Below, in pieces: positions 36,070 through 43,903 of a stretch of DNA of 64,000 bases. The translations under genes were made by a program, and so were the position numbers. The DNA is from Streptomyces roseoverticillatus (GTDB lineage Bacteria; Actinomycetota; Actinomycetes; Streptomycetales; Streptomycetaceae), in assembly GCF_000719265.1 (NCBI RefSeq), contig NZ_JOFL01000008.1, forward strand, positions 124,001-188,000, read 5' to 3'. The notes beneath the pieces are model-generated. The model had not been told where the DNA came from, did not search any database, and saw only the letters and a program-made list of their open reading frames with translations. The stretch's first letter is position 1. Every line of letters starts with the position of its first letter.

Positions 36070-36212
36070 CCATAGCCGAGCCCAGGGCAGGCTCGGTGGA
36101 GGGCGGCTGACGGCAGGTGCTCGGACTCCTGCATGCGCGGCTTAACGGCATACATGCACCGTTGCGGGACAGTTCCGGATTTCCACCGGATTCCCCTGCG
36201 ACGACAGCGAGC
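36070..36212 (-). ncRNA. Adenosylcobalamin (B12) riboswitch upstream of nrdA
   Basis: Read on the minus strand, the leader contains GGGGAATCCGGTG, AATCCGGAACTGTCCCGC and AACGGT, followed by the B12 box GAGTCCGAGCACCTGCC (36112-36128). These are the core elements of the cobalamin riboswitch. A 7-bp hairpin with loop TGCCCTG (36076-36096) follows. Cobalamin would lower the class Ia reductase when the B12-dependent class II enzyme can work, as known in S. coelicolor. Ends are approximate. Confidence 0.93.
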
Positions 36213-36216
36213 ACGA

Positions 36217-36262
36217 GCATACATCTAGTGCCGCCCCTCGCACGCGCCCCCACATGTTGTGT
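36217..36262 (-). promoter_or_regulatory. Pair of NrdR boxes in the nrdA promoter
   Basis: CATACATCTAGTG-type (36217-36231) and CCACATGTTGTGT (36250-36262) resemble NrdR boxes. Their centres are about 32 bp apart, three helical turns, the spacing typical of paired NrdR sites. TATGCT (minus strand, 36217-36222) may be the -10. Confidence 0.65.
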
Positions 36263-36415
36263 CGCGCGGTAAGCGCATGGGTCGGAATGTGTTATCAGGC
36301 CCCGGTGTTGAGGGTGGGATCACAGGTCGCGCGCAGGCCGTTCCGGGGCCCTCTGCGGGCCGTTCGCGGGCCCCTTGCGGGTCCGGGCCGGGCCTCCGGT
36401 GCGGGGCGCAGCGAA

Positions 36416-36451
36416 GGGCCGCCACGCCCCCTGGGAGGGTCGTGGCGGCCC
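36416..36451 (-). terminator. Terminator of the DUF3311-mctP operon
   Basis: A perfect 11-bp stem GGGCCGCCACG/CGTGGCGGCCC with a 14-nt loop lies 40 nt past the mctP stop. Bases 36263-36415 hold nothing else that I recognise. Confidence 0.75.
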
Positions 36452-36490
36452 GGTCGGCCTCACGGGCCGGGAGGCCCGCCGAAGGTCGCT

Positions 36491-38116
36491 CTAGTGCCCG
36501 CCCGGGACCCCTGCGGTGGCCGGCGGGAGCTCCTGCTCGACCCCCGGGTCGCCCGCGTCCGCGGTGTAGTCGGCGGCCGTGGTCTCGTCCACGCCCTCCG
36601 GCGCGCCGAACGCCTTCAGGACGACGGTCAGGACGATGACGACGATCACATTGAACACGAAGGCCGTGAGCCCGATATAACCCTTTTCTCCAATAAGGGG
36701 GATGAGGTTGGTATTGCCGAAGTGATCCTGCGTGGCGCTCGGCGTGTCGTACGCCTTCCAGGTGCCGTAGACCATCCCCGCCGCCCAGCCGGCCAGCAGG
36801 GCCCAGCGGTGGAACCAGCGGGTGAAGAGCCCGCCCACGAGCGCCGGGACCGTCTGCAGGATCCAGATGCCACCGAGCAGCTGGAAGTTGATGGCGACCG
36901 TCTTGTCCATGGTGAGGACGAAGACGAGCGCGCCGACCTTCACCAGCAGCGAGGCGAGCTTGGAGACCTTCGCCTCGTGCGCGGGGGAGGCGTCCGGCCT
37001 GATGAAGTCCTTGTAGATGTTGCGGGTGAAAAGGTTTGCGGCGGCGATCGACATGATCGCGGCCGGCACCAGGGCGCCGATCCCGATCGCCGCGAACGCC
37101 ACCCCCGTGAACCAGTCCGGGAACATGTTCTCGAACAGCTGGGGGATCGCGAGCTGGCCGTTCTTCACCTTGATCCCCGCGGCGATGGCCATGAAGCCGA
37201 GCATCGCGAGCAGGCCCAGCATCAGGGAGTACAGCGGCAGGATCGTCGTGTTGCGGCGGATGACGTTGCGGCCTTTGCCGGAGAGAACGGCCGTCACCGA
37301 GTGCGGGTAGAGGAAGAGCGCCATCGCCGAGCCGAGCGCGAGCGTCGCGTACGCCCACTGCGCGTCCGGGCCGCTCACCAGCGCGCCGCGCGGCTTGCCC
37401 GTCTCCGGGTTCTGCACCGCGAACGCTTCGCCCGCCTTGGCGAAGATGTGGTCGAAACCACCCAGTTTGATGGGGATGTAGATGATCGCCACGATGATCA
37501 CGATGTAGATCAGGGCGTCCTTGACGAAGGCGATCAGCGCGGGCGCCCGCAGCCCGGAGGAGTACGTGTACGCCGCGAGCACGCCGAACGCGATGAGCAG
37601 CGGCAGGTCCTTCATAAACCAGTTCGAGCCGCCGCCCACGCCCAGCACGTCCAGCACCGCCTGGATGCCGACGAGCTGCAGCGCGATGTACGGCATCGTC
37701 GCGAGGATGCCGGTGAGCGCGAGGGCGAGCGAGAGCCCCTTCGAGCCGAACCGGCCGCGGACGAAGTCCGACGACGTCACGTAGCCGTGCTTGTGGGCGA
37801 CCGACCACAGGCGGGGCAGGAAGGTGAAGACCAGGGGGTAGCAGAGGATCGTGTACGGGACCGCGAAGAAGCCGGCCGCGCCGCCCGCGTAGATCGCCGC
37901 CGGGACGGCCACGAAGGTGTAGGCCGTATAGAGGTCGCCGCCGAGCAGGAACCAGGTGACCCACGTGCCGAACGACCGGCCGCCCAGCCCCCACTCGTCG
38001 AGGTTGTCGGCATTCTCGGCGCGCCGCCACTTCGACGCCATGAACCCCATGACCGTCACGGCCAGGAAGAAGAAGATGAAGACGGCGAGCGCCACGCCGT
38101 TCACGCCGTCCTTCAT
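36491..38116 (-). CDS. mctP: Sodium:solute symporter, monocarboxylate permease MctP-like
   Basis: A 541-residue SSS-family transporter with about 13 membrane helices. Family blocks include LGGRSFGTWVTWFLLGGDLYTAYTFVAVP, FPHSVT-like FLYPHSVTAVLSGKG, and ALVPAAIMSIAAANLFTRNIYKDFIRP. It resembles the MctP/ActP group that takes up lactate, pyruvate, acetate or propionate with sodium or protons. The preceding DUF3311 gene overlaps it by 4 nt (ATGA), the usual partner of these permeases. The exact substrate is inferred. Confidence 0.87.
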   Translation of the reverse strand: MKDGVNGVALAVFIFFFLAVTVMGFMASKWRRAENADNLDEWGLGGRSFGTWVTWFLLGGDLYTAYTFVAVPAAIYAGGAAGFFAVPYTILCYPLVFTFLPRLWSVAHKHGYVTSSDFVRGRFGSKGLSLALALTGILATMPYIALQLVGIQAVLDVLGVGGGSNWFMKDLPLLIAFGVLAAYTYSSGLRAPALIAFVKDALIYIVIIVAIIYIPIKLGGFDHIFAKAGEAFAVQNPETGKPRGALVSGPDAQWAYATLALGSAMALFLYPHSVTAVLSGKGRNVIRRNTTILPLYSLMLGLLAMLGFMAIAAGIKVKNGQLAIPQLFENMFPDWFTGVAFAAIGIGALVPAAIMSIAAANLFTRNIYKDFIRPDASPAHEAKVSKLASLLVKVGALVFVLTMDKTVAINFQLLGGIWILQTVPALVGGLFTRWFHRWALLAGWAAGMVYGTWKAYDTPSATQDHFGNTNLIPLIGEKGYIGLTAFVFNVIVVIVLTVVLKAFGAPEGVDETTAADYTADAGDPGVEQELPPATAGVPGGH

Positions 38117-38373
38117 CGCTGCTCACCCGCCTTGCGGGCACGCTCGTGGCGCCGCACGATCACGTAGGCGGCGACCGTGAGCAGCGTCGAGATCGGCACC
38201 CACAGCATCTGGTACCAGTAGAAGAACGGGATGCCGATGAAGGCGGGCCCGGTCCGGGCGTAGGAGCTGACCCACAGCATCGCGGCGAAAGGGAGCGCCA
38301 GGCACAGTCCCGCCACGGCCAGGGGCGCGGTGACGACCGCCCTCCTGCTGCCGCCCTCCGGTGGTTCCGTCAT
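38113..38373 (-). CDS. DUF3311 small membrane protein, symporter partner
   Basis: An 86-residue protein with two transmembrane segments (about residues 16-34 and 50-70). The DUF3311 core is FIGIPFFYWYQMLWVPISTLL, and the basic tail is RRHERARKAGEQR. DUF3311 proteins are nearly always encoded directly before an SSS-type permease, as here (ATGA overlap), and probably act as a small accessory subunit. ATG 38373 has GGGGGGAG 8 nt upstream. GTGATCAC (38393-38400) upstream is a small palindrome that may regulate the operon. Confidence 0.85.
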   Translation of the reverse strand: MTEPPEGGSRRAVVTAPLAVAGLCLALPFAAMLWVSSYARTGPAFIGIPFFYWYQMLWVPISTLLTVAAYVIVRRHERARKAGEQR

Positions 38374-38456
38374 GGTGGTGACTCCCCCCTGTGTGATCAC
38401 TGCGTGATGCGCAGGAAATCTAGGCGAGGGTCGGCCGCGCGTCACCCCCCGTCCGC

Positions 38457-38504
38457 ATATCGGTATGGCAACGTCACGAGATACCGGTACGGCGACGTCA
38501 CGAG
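38457..38504. repeat. Two 24-bp tandem units at the end of the GH3 gene
   Basis: Units 38457-38480 and 38481-38504 agree at 21 of 24 positions (ATAYCGGTAYGGCRACGTCA with CGAG after it). The second unit contains the stop codon of the minus-strand GH3 gene. Confidence 0.8.
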
Positions 38505-40042
38505 CCGGAGAAGTGGGGTTTTCCCGTGAGGAGTTCCGCCGCGGCCTGTCCCGAGACGCGGGCCGCCCCGTGCGTCGCGAGGTGCACGGCGCCCGGTGAG
38601 CTCGCGCCGGGGACGCCCATCTCGACCACGACGGCGTCGGGCCGCGCGCCCAGCAGCCGGTCGAGGGCGGCGGCCATCCACGGGTGGCGGGCGGCGTCGC
38701 GCACCACGGCGACGAGCGGCTTGCCGGCGGCGGGGGCGAGCACCTCGCGCTCCAGGACGCCCGCGTCCGCGGCGAGTTCGTCCTGGGTGAGGCGTACGGA
38801 GGTGGCGCCGGGCCGCAGTTCGCGCAGCGGGGCCGCCACGCCCCACGGGGTCTGCCGGTCGATGGCCAGGGTCGAGGCCGGGGCGAACTCGGCCACGTGC
38901 GGGTCGGCCGGCAGCGGCAGGGCGCCGTCCTCGCCGCCCACGACCCGCATGGCGCGGCGGGCGGCGACGAGCCCGATGCCGGAGGACCCGGCCGCGGCGT
39001 CCGCCCGGTCCGCCGCGTGCGCCCGGAAGCGCTCCCCGGACCAGGCGGCGAACTCCGCGACCCGCGCGGCCGCCGCGGCCAGCCGCTCCTCCGGCAGGAC
39101 GCCGTCCCGGACGGCCGCGGCCACCGCGGCGGTCAGTAGCTCGGCGTGCTCCTCGGCCGCGTGCTCCCCTCCGACGCACACCGCGTCCGCCCCTCCCGCC
39201 ACGGCCCGCACGCTCGCGCCGTCGATCCCGTAGCGCGCCGTGACCGCCTTCATCTCGATGCCGTCGGTGACGATCAGGCCGGTGAAGCCCAGCTGCCCGC
39301 GCAGGAGGTCCACCAGGATGCGGGGGCTCAGGGTGGCCGGCAGCTCCGGGTCGAGGGCGGGGACGAGGAGGTGGCCGGTCATCACCACCCTGACACCGGC
39401 CTCGGCGGCCGCCGCGAAGGGCGGCAGGGCGGTCGCGGCGAGCTCCTCGGCGGAGGCGGTGACGCGCGGCAGGTCGAGGTGGGAGTCGACGGCGGTGTCG
39501 CCGTGCCCGGGGAAGTGCTTGGCGCACGCCGCGACGCCCGCGGACTGCAGGCCGCGCACCCACGCCGCGGTGTGCCGCGCGACCAGGTCCGTACCGGCGC
39601 CGAACGACCGCACGCCGATGGTCGGGTTGCGCGGGTTGGAGTTGACGTCGGCGCTGGGCGCGTAGTTCAGGGACACGCCGGCCGCGTGGAGCTCGCGGCC
39701 GATGTCACGGGCGACGGACTCCGTCAGCCCGGTGTCGTCGACCGCGCCGAGCGCCAGGTTCCCGGGGCGGGAGGCGCCCGTCCAGGCTTCCAGGCGGGTG
39801 ACGTCCCCGGCCTCCTCGTCGATCGCGATGATCAAGTCGGGGTTCTCGGAGCGGAGTTGCGCGGTGAGGCGGGCGACCTGCTCCGGGCCGGCGATGTTGC
39901 GGCCGAAGAGGACGACGGACGCGAGCCCGTCCTCGGCGACCCTGCGACGCACCCAGTCCGGCGCCGTGGTGCCCTCGAAGCCGGGCTGGAGCACCGCGTG
40001 GGACAGCCGGCCGAGCCGGCCGCCGCGACCGTGGGACAGCAT
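38498..40042 (-). CDS. GH3 beta-N-acetylhexosaminidase (NagZ/DasD-like paralogue)
   Basis: A 514-residue glycoside hydrolase family 3 enzyme. It has the NagZ-type motif AKHFPGHGDTAVDSH (the loop holding the acid-base histidine) and the nucleophile aspartate in GLIVTDGIEMKAV. NAPSADVN-like LNYAPSADVNSNPRNP and GVRSFGAG also match. It should release terminal N-acetylglucosamine from chitobiose or muropeptides. There is no signal peptide, so it acts in the cytosol. It is clearly paralogous to the dasD gene 12 kb away. AGGAGG precedes ATG 40042 by 8 nt. A dre-like palindrome lies in its promoter, which suggests DasR control. Confidence 0.88.
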   Translation of the reverse strand: MLSHGRGGRLGRLSHAVLQPGFEGTTAPDWVRRRVAEDGLASVVLFGRNIAGPEQVARLTAQLRSENPDLIIAIDEEAGDVTRLEAWTGASRPGNLALGAVDDTGLTESVARDIGRELHAAGVSLNYAPSADVNSNPRNPTIGVRSFGAGTDLVARHTAAWVRGLQSAGVAACAKHFPGHGDTAVDSHLDLPRVTASAEELAATALPPFAAAAEAGVRVVMTGHLLVPALDPELPATLSPRILVDLLRGQLGFTGLIVTDGIEMKAVTARYGIDGASVRAVAGGADAVCVGGEHAAEEHAELLTAAVAAAVRDGVLPEERLAAAAARVAEFAAWSGERFRAHAADRADAAAGSSGIGLVAARRAMRVVGGEDGALPLPADPHVAEFAPASTLAIDRQTPWGVAAPLRELRPGATSVRLTQDELAADAGVLEREVLAPAAGKPLVAVVRDAARHPWMAAALDRLLGARPDAVVVEMGVPGASSPGAVHLATHGAARVSGQAAAELLTGKPHFSGS

Positions 40043-40087
40043 GGCCGATACCTCCTGGTGCGATGCCGCATTGCCCGGACAGTCGCG

Positions 40088-40116
40088 ATATTGGACTGTA
40101 CCAATAGGGGTGTCAA
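40088..40116 (-). promoter_or_regulatory. GH3 promoter with dre-like DasR box
   Basis: On the minus strand TTGACA (40111-40116), 17 bp and CAATAT (40088-40093) form a good promoter. The palindrome TATTGGACTGTACCAATA (40089-40106) covers the -10 and spacer. Its TGG-AC...CCA core resembles the DasR consensus. Confidence 0.6.
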
Positions 40117-40197
40117 GGGCGGGCCGAGCCTTCTGAACTGTTGCGATGCCCTTCCGTTTGTGGTGAGTTGAAGATCTCTCCGTGAACTCCCGTGCAC

Positions 40198-40257
40198 AAT
40201 CCGATGCGAATCCCGATGTGGAATCCGATGCGCAATCCGATGCGCGATCCGATACAG
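40198..40257 (+). repeat. Five 12-bp tandem units
   Basis: Units of AATCCGATGCGC run in exact 12-nt register: 40198, 40210, 40222, 40234 and 40246. The two central units are identical, and the outer ones have a few changes. One frame would read N-P-M-R repeatedly. The array ends just before the ribosome site of the truncated MDR frame. Confidence 0.85.
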
Positions 40258-40269
40258 AAGGGGATCACC

Positions 40270-40449
40270 TTGCGCCGCTACGCACTTGTGGGCCGCGAGA
40301 TCCGGTTGTCCGACGACGCGCCCGTGCCGGTCCCCGGGCCCGGCGAAGTCCTCGTCCGCGTCGCCGCCTGCACGGTCCGCAAGCACAGTGAGCGCGCCCC
40401 GTACGCCGGGCCACCGCCGGAGGTCCTCGAGGTGGCGGTCCGGCCGTGA
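40270..40449 (+). pseudogene. Truncated medium-chain dehydrogenase (N-terminal fragment)
   Basis: TTG 40270, with AAGGGG 6 nt upstream, opens a 59-residue frame. RRYALVGREIRLSDDAPVPVPGPGEVLVRVAACTV is the first part of the GroES-like domain of zinc-type alcohol dehydrogenases. The zinc ligands, the Rossmann domain and everything after are missing, and the frame ends V-R-P-stop. Its TGA overlaps the GTG of the following Gfo/Idh/MocA gene, so it can still supply translational coupling. It is probably the relic of a full dehydrogenase fused or paired with that gene. A small functional leader protein is the alternative. Confidence 0.65.
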
Positions 40450-41348
40450 GGTGGGCGGTCGCCGGCTACGGCGACGTCGTGCGGCGCCGCGTGCTGCCCG
40501 CCCTGCGCGCCCTGGGCGAGGAGCCGGTCTACGTCTGGGGCCGGGACGCGGGCCGCGCCGCCCGTACGGCCGCCGAATCCGGCGTGGCCGCGGGCGGCGA
40601 CGACCCCGGCCGGCTGACGGCCGCCGACGCGGTCTACGTGGCGACGCCCGTCGTCACCCACGTGCCCGTGGCGCTCCACGCAGTGCGGGCCGGCTGCCAC
40701 GTCCTGGTCGAGAAGCCGCTGGCGGGCGCGCTCGGCGGCGGGGGCGCCCTGGCGGAGTCGGCGGCCGCGGCGGGGCTGTGCGCCGGAGTGGCGTACTACC
40801 GCAGGCTGGGGCCCGCGGCGCGGCAGCTGCGCGAGGCGCTCACAGCGGGCGCGCCCGCGCGTGTTCAGCTCACCTTCCGCACCCCTTTCGACCCGGCCCC
40901 GGACGACCCCGGGCACTGGCGCACCGACCCGTCCGTGGCGGGCGGCGGCGTGCTCGCCGGCGCGGGCAGCCACCGCCTGGACCTGCTGCTGTCGGTGCTG
41001 GGGCCGCCGGTGCGGGTGGGCGCGCGGTTCGGCCGCAGGTTCCCCGCGGGGGCCGAGCGGCGCGCCCACGCGACGCTGGGCTGGGCCTCGGGCACGTCGG
41101 CGGAGTGCCGGTTCGCCTGGGCCGGCGGGTCCGAGCGGGACCGGATCGAGGTCGCCGCCGGGGGCCGTTTCCTGACGCTGGACCCCCTGGACGCGGGGCT
41201 CGCTCCCGAGCCGCACGTACCGCTGATCGCCGACTTCACGGCGGCGGTACGGGAGGGAAGGGCGCCCGTCTGCCCGGTGGCGGACGCCGTGCTCGTGGAC
41301 GACGTCATGACGACGGCGTGCTGGGCGGCGCGGTTCCGGAATGAGTAG
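40446..41348 (+). CDS. Gfo/Idh/MocA-family oxidoreductase
   Basis: A 300-residue NAD(P)-dependent oxidoreductase with a Rossmann N-terminus. VAGYGDVVRRRVLPAL (residues 5-20) replaces the usual GxGxxG with G-Y-G-D-V-V. DAVYVATPVVTHVPVALHAVRAGCHVLVEKPLA contains the conserved EKP. The C-terminal domain has GGGVLAGAGSHRLDLLLSVLG, equivalent to the G-G-x-x-x-D-x-G-x-H-x-x-D motif. Substrates are usually sugars or inositols. GTG 40446 overlaps the truncated upstream frame. Base composition is as GC-rich as its neighbours. Its substrate and partner are not evident. Confidence 0.82.
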   Translation: MRWAVAGYGDVVRRRVLPALRALGEEPVYVWGRDAGRAARTAAESGVAAGGDDPGRLTAADAVYVATPVVTHVPVALHAVRAGCHVLVEKPLAGALGGGGALAESAAAAGLCAGVAYYRRLGPAARQLREALTAGAPARVQLTFRTPFDPAPDDPGHWRTDPSVAGGGVLAGAGSHRLDLLLSVLGPPVRVGARFGRRFPAGAERRAHATLGWASGTSAECRFAWAGGSERDRIEVAAGGRFLTLDPLDAGLAPEPHVPLIADFTAAVREGRAPVCPVADAVLVDDVMTTACWAARFRNE

Positions 41349-41631
41349 TACGGGTTCCGTAATAACTCGTGCACAGATCCGGAACAGGTAAAGGAGTGCT
41401 GCCGGGGAAGGGCGGTAACTGCGCCCATGTGCGCCCCAAGTGACCCGCTCAGTCCGGTATTTACGGAAAATTTAAGGTGTCACGCGTAGGTAATGTGCGG
41501 GTAAATTGAATGTCGCGGCAGCCGTGCAGACTCGATGCGCACGGCATGCCCGGCATGAACGCCTGACCGAATGCTTGATCCGACCACACCGCGCCCCGCG
41601 CAAGCACCGAGGGCGCAGGAGGCAGACCAAC
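41349..41631. other. AT-richer intergenic region upstream of the carbonic anhydrase gene
   Basis: No coding frame is supported. The middle (41455-41510) is unusually AT-rich for this window (ATTTACGGAAAATTTAAGG, GGTAAATTGAATG) and probably holds the promoter. An imperfect repeat GTTCCG/CGGAAC flanks 41355-41385. Confidence 0.5.
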
Positions 41632-42240
41632 ATGCAGACACTCATCGACAACGCCCGTTCGTTCGCCACGCACGTCGCGGAACACGCGGACGCCTTCCGG
41701 GCCTTCGAATCCGGCCAGAGCCCCGAAGTCCTCTTCGTCACCTGCTCCGACTCCCGCGTCATCCCCTCCCTCATCACCGGCGCCCGCCCGGGCGAGCTCT
41801 TCGAGCTGCGGACCGCGGGCAACATCGTCCCCGAGTACCACAGCGGCCACCCGGCCGGTGAGACGGCCACCATCGAATACGCGGTGCGCGTGCTGGGTGT
41901 CCGCGACATCGTCGTGTGCGGCCACTCCCACTGCGGCGCGGTGAGCGCGCTCGTGCGGGGCGACGACCTCTCCGCCGCCCCGGCCGTACGGGGCTGGCTC
42001 GACCACGCCGCGCCGGACCCCGTGCGGGGGGCCGCGCCGGACGCACCGGCGGACCTCGCCGGGCCCGTGCAGCAGCACGCCGTGGCCCAGTTGGAGCGGC
42101 TGCGCGCCTACCCCTGCGTCCGGGAGCGCCTCGGCGAGGGCGCCCTGTCCCTCCACGCCTGGTACTACGAAGTGCACACCGGGGCCGTCAGCGCGCACCG
42201 CCCCGGGCGCGGCGGCCGGGCGCCGTTCGGGCCCCTGTGA
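41632..42240 (+). CDS. Beta-class carbonic anhydrase
   Basis: A 202-residue zinc enzyme interconverting CO2 and bicarbonate. Zinc ligands are Cys38 (in CSDSR with the Asp40-Arg42 dyad), His98 and Cys101 (CGHSHCGAV). Other family blocks are ELRTAGNIVP and ETATIEYAVRVLGV. The C-terminus LSLHAWYYEVHTGAV is typical of SulP-linked beta enzymes. AGGAGG lies about 9 nt before ATG 41632. A SulP transporter gene follows after 56 nt, which suggests a bicarbonate-handling pair. Confidence 0.93.
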   Translation: MQTLIDNARSFATHVAEHADAFRAFESGQSPEVLFVTCSDSRVIPSLITGARPGELFELRTAGNIVPEYHSGHPAGETATIEYAVRVLGVRDIVVCGHSHCGAVSALVRGDDLSAAPAVRGWLDHAAPDPVRGAAPDAPADLAGPVQQHAVAQLERLRAYPCVRERLGEGALSLHAWYYEVHTGAVSAHRPGRGGRAPFGPL

Positions 42241-42296
42241 CGCGGCCTGCGACCGACGCCCCCCGACCGCTCCCCGAGGAAGAACCCTCATCCGCT

Positions 42297-43826
42297 ATGC
42301 GCACAACCCTCAGAACCCTCAAGCCCCTCAAATCCCTCGAATCTCTCAAGGATGCTGCCGCGGTGCGGCGTGACGCGCTCGCCTCCCTCGTCGTCTTCCT
42401 GGTGGCCCTGCCCCTGTGCGTGGGCGTGGCCGTCGCCTCGGGGGTGCCCGCCGAACTCGGCCTGATCACCGGCATCGTCGGCGGCCTGGTCGTGGGCGCC
42501 CTGCCCGGCAGCACCCTCCAGGTCAGCGGGCCCGCCGCCGGCCTGACGGTGCTCGTCTTCGAAGCCGTCCAGCAGTTCGGGCTCGGCGCCCTCGGCGCGC
42601 TCGTCCTGGTCACCGGACTGGTGCAACTCGCCCTCGGCGCACTGCGCTTCGGGCGGTGGTTCCGCGCCATCTCCGTCGCGGTCGTCCAGGGCATGCTCAC
42701 CGGAATCGGGCTCGTCCTGCTCCTCGGTCAGCTGTACACCATGGCCGGGCGCAAGGCCCCCGGCTCCGGCCCGGCGAAGATCACCGGCTTGCCGGGCCTG
42801 CTGTCCGGCATCGCCACCGACCGCGCGGCGCTGACCGCCTTCGCGGTCGGCGCCGGCACCATCGCCGTCCTGGTGCTGTGGAAGCGGCTCCCGGCGAAGG
42901 CCCGGGTCGTCCCGGCGCCCCTCGCGGCGGTCGCACTGGCCACGGCGGTGAGCGCCGCGGCGGGCCTGGATGTGGCCCACGTGGAGGTGCAGGGGCTCGC
43001 CGATGCCATCCGGCCGCCCGGCCTGGACGACCTGGGCGCGCTCGCCAGCGTGGCCGCCCTCGGCACGGTGCTCGCCTTCGCGCTCATCGCCTCGGCGGAG
43101 AGCCTGTTCAGCGCGGCGGCCGTCGACCGCATGCACGACGGCCCCCGTACCGACTACGACAAGGAGCTGATGGCCCAGGGCGTGGGCAACACGGTGTGCG
43201 GCGTGCTCGGTGCCCTGCCCATGACCGCGGTGATCGTCCGCAGCGCCGCCAACGTCCAGGCCGGGGCGCGCACGTCGCTCTCCCGGATCCTGCACGGCCT
43301 GTGGCTGCTGCTCTTCGCGGTGCTGCTGCCGGCCGCGATCGGCGTCATCCCGCTGGCCGCCCTCGCGGGCGTCCTCGTCCACGCGGGCTGCAAGCTCGTC
43401 CCCGTCAAGGAGCTCGGCCCGCTGTGGCGGGAGCACCGCGGCGAGGCCGTCGTCCTCGCCGTCACGGCCGTGGCGATCGTCGCGACCAACATGTTCGAGG
43501 GCGTGGTGCTCGGCCTGCTGCTCGCCGTCGTGAAGACGGCGTGGGAGACCTCGCACGCCCACGTCGCCACCCGTGAACTGACCGGCGGCAGGCTCGTCGT
43601 GACGGTGACCGGCAACGCGACGTTCCTGCGGCTGCCCAGGATCCTGGAGACCCTGGAGTCCCTCCCCAAGGACAAGCCCATCGAGCTCGACCTGACCGGC
43701 CTCCGGCACCTGGACCACGCGTGCCGGACGGCCCTGGAGAACTGGGCGGAGCGGCACCACGACGCCGGGACGGAACCGGTGCTCCTGAGACCGATGGCAG
43801 AAAAGGTGGGAATCTCGTCATTGTGA
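42297..43826 (+). CDS. SulP-family anion transporter, putative bicarbonate permease
   Basis: A 509-residue SLC26/SulP protein with about ten membrane helices. DALASLVVFLVALPLCVGVAVASGVP begins near residue 27. LPGSTLQVSGPAAGLTVLVFE is the anion-site region, and a C-terminal STAS domain follows from about residue 425 (PIELDLTGLRHLDHACRTALENW). Pairing with a carbonic anhydrase points to bicarbonate rather than sulphate. The first 20 residues come from five in-frame 9-nt repeats (T-L-R, T-L-K, P-L-K, S-L-E, S-L-K). The ribosome site GAGGA is rather far (16 nt), so translation may be coupled or weak. Confidence 0.88.
   Translation: MRTTLRTLKPLKSLESLKDAAAVRRDALASLVVFLVALPLCVGVAVASGVPAELGLITGIVGGLVVGALPGSTLQVSGPAAGLTVLVFEAVQQFGLGALGALVLVTGLVQLALGALRFGRWFRAISVAVVQGMLTGIGLVLLLGQLYTMAGRKAPGSGPAKITGLPGLLSGIATDRAALTAFAVGAGTIAVLVLWKRLPAKARVVPAPLAAVALATAVSAAAGLDVAHVEVQGLADAIRPPGLDDLGALASVAALGTVLAFALIASAESLFSAAAVDRMHDGPRTDYDKELMAQGVGNTVCGVLGALPMTAVIVRSAANVQAGARTSLSRILHGLWLLLFAVLLPAAIGVIPLAALAGVLVHAGCKLVPVKELGPLWREHRGEAVVLAVTAVAIVATNMFEGVVLGLLLAVVKTAWETSHAHVATRELTGGRLVVTVTGNATFLRLPRILETLESLPKDKPIELDLTGLRHLDHACRTALENWAERHHDAGTEPVLLRPMAEKVGISSL
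42306..42350 (+). repeat. Five 9-bp in-frame repeats at the start of the SulP gene
   Basis: Consecutive 9-nt units of the form NCC-CTC-ARR encode T-L-R/T-L-K/P-L-K/S-L-E/S-L-K. They give a basic amphipathic start to the protein. Confidence 0.75.
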
Positions 43827-43903
43827 CGGAAGTGCCGGCGCCCGCATGCTGATCCCGTCCGCGCGACCGCGCGGACGGCCTGTATCCATGGGGGAGTTGA
43901 CGC

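Noticed and set aside
40088..40116. A MerR- or ROK-type operator at the GH3 promoter
   Set aside because: The palindrome fits the TGG...CCA frame of the DasR consensus better, given the dre sites nearby; kept as dre-like with moderate confidence.
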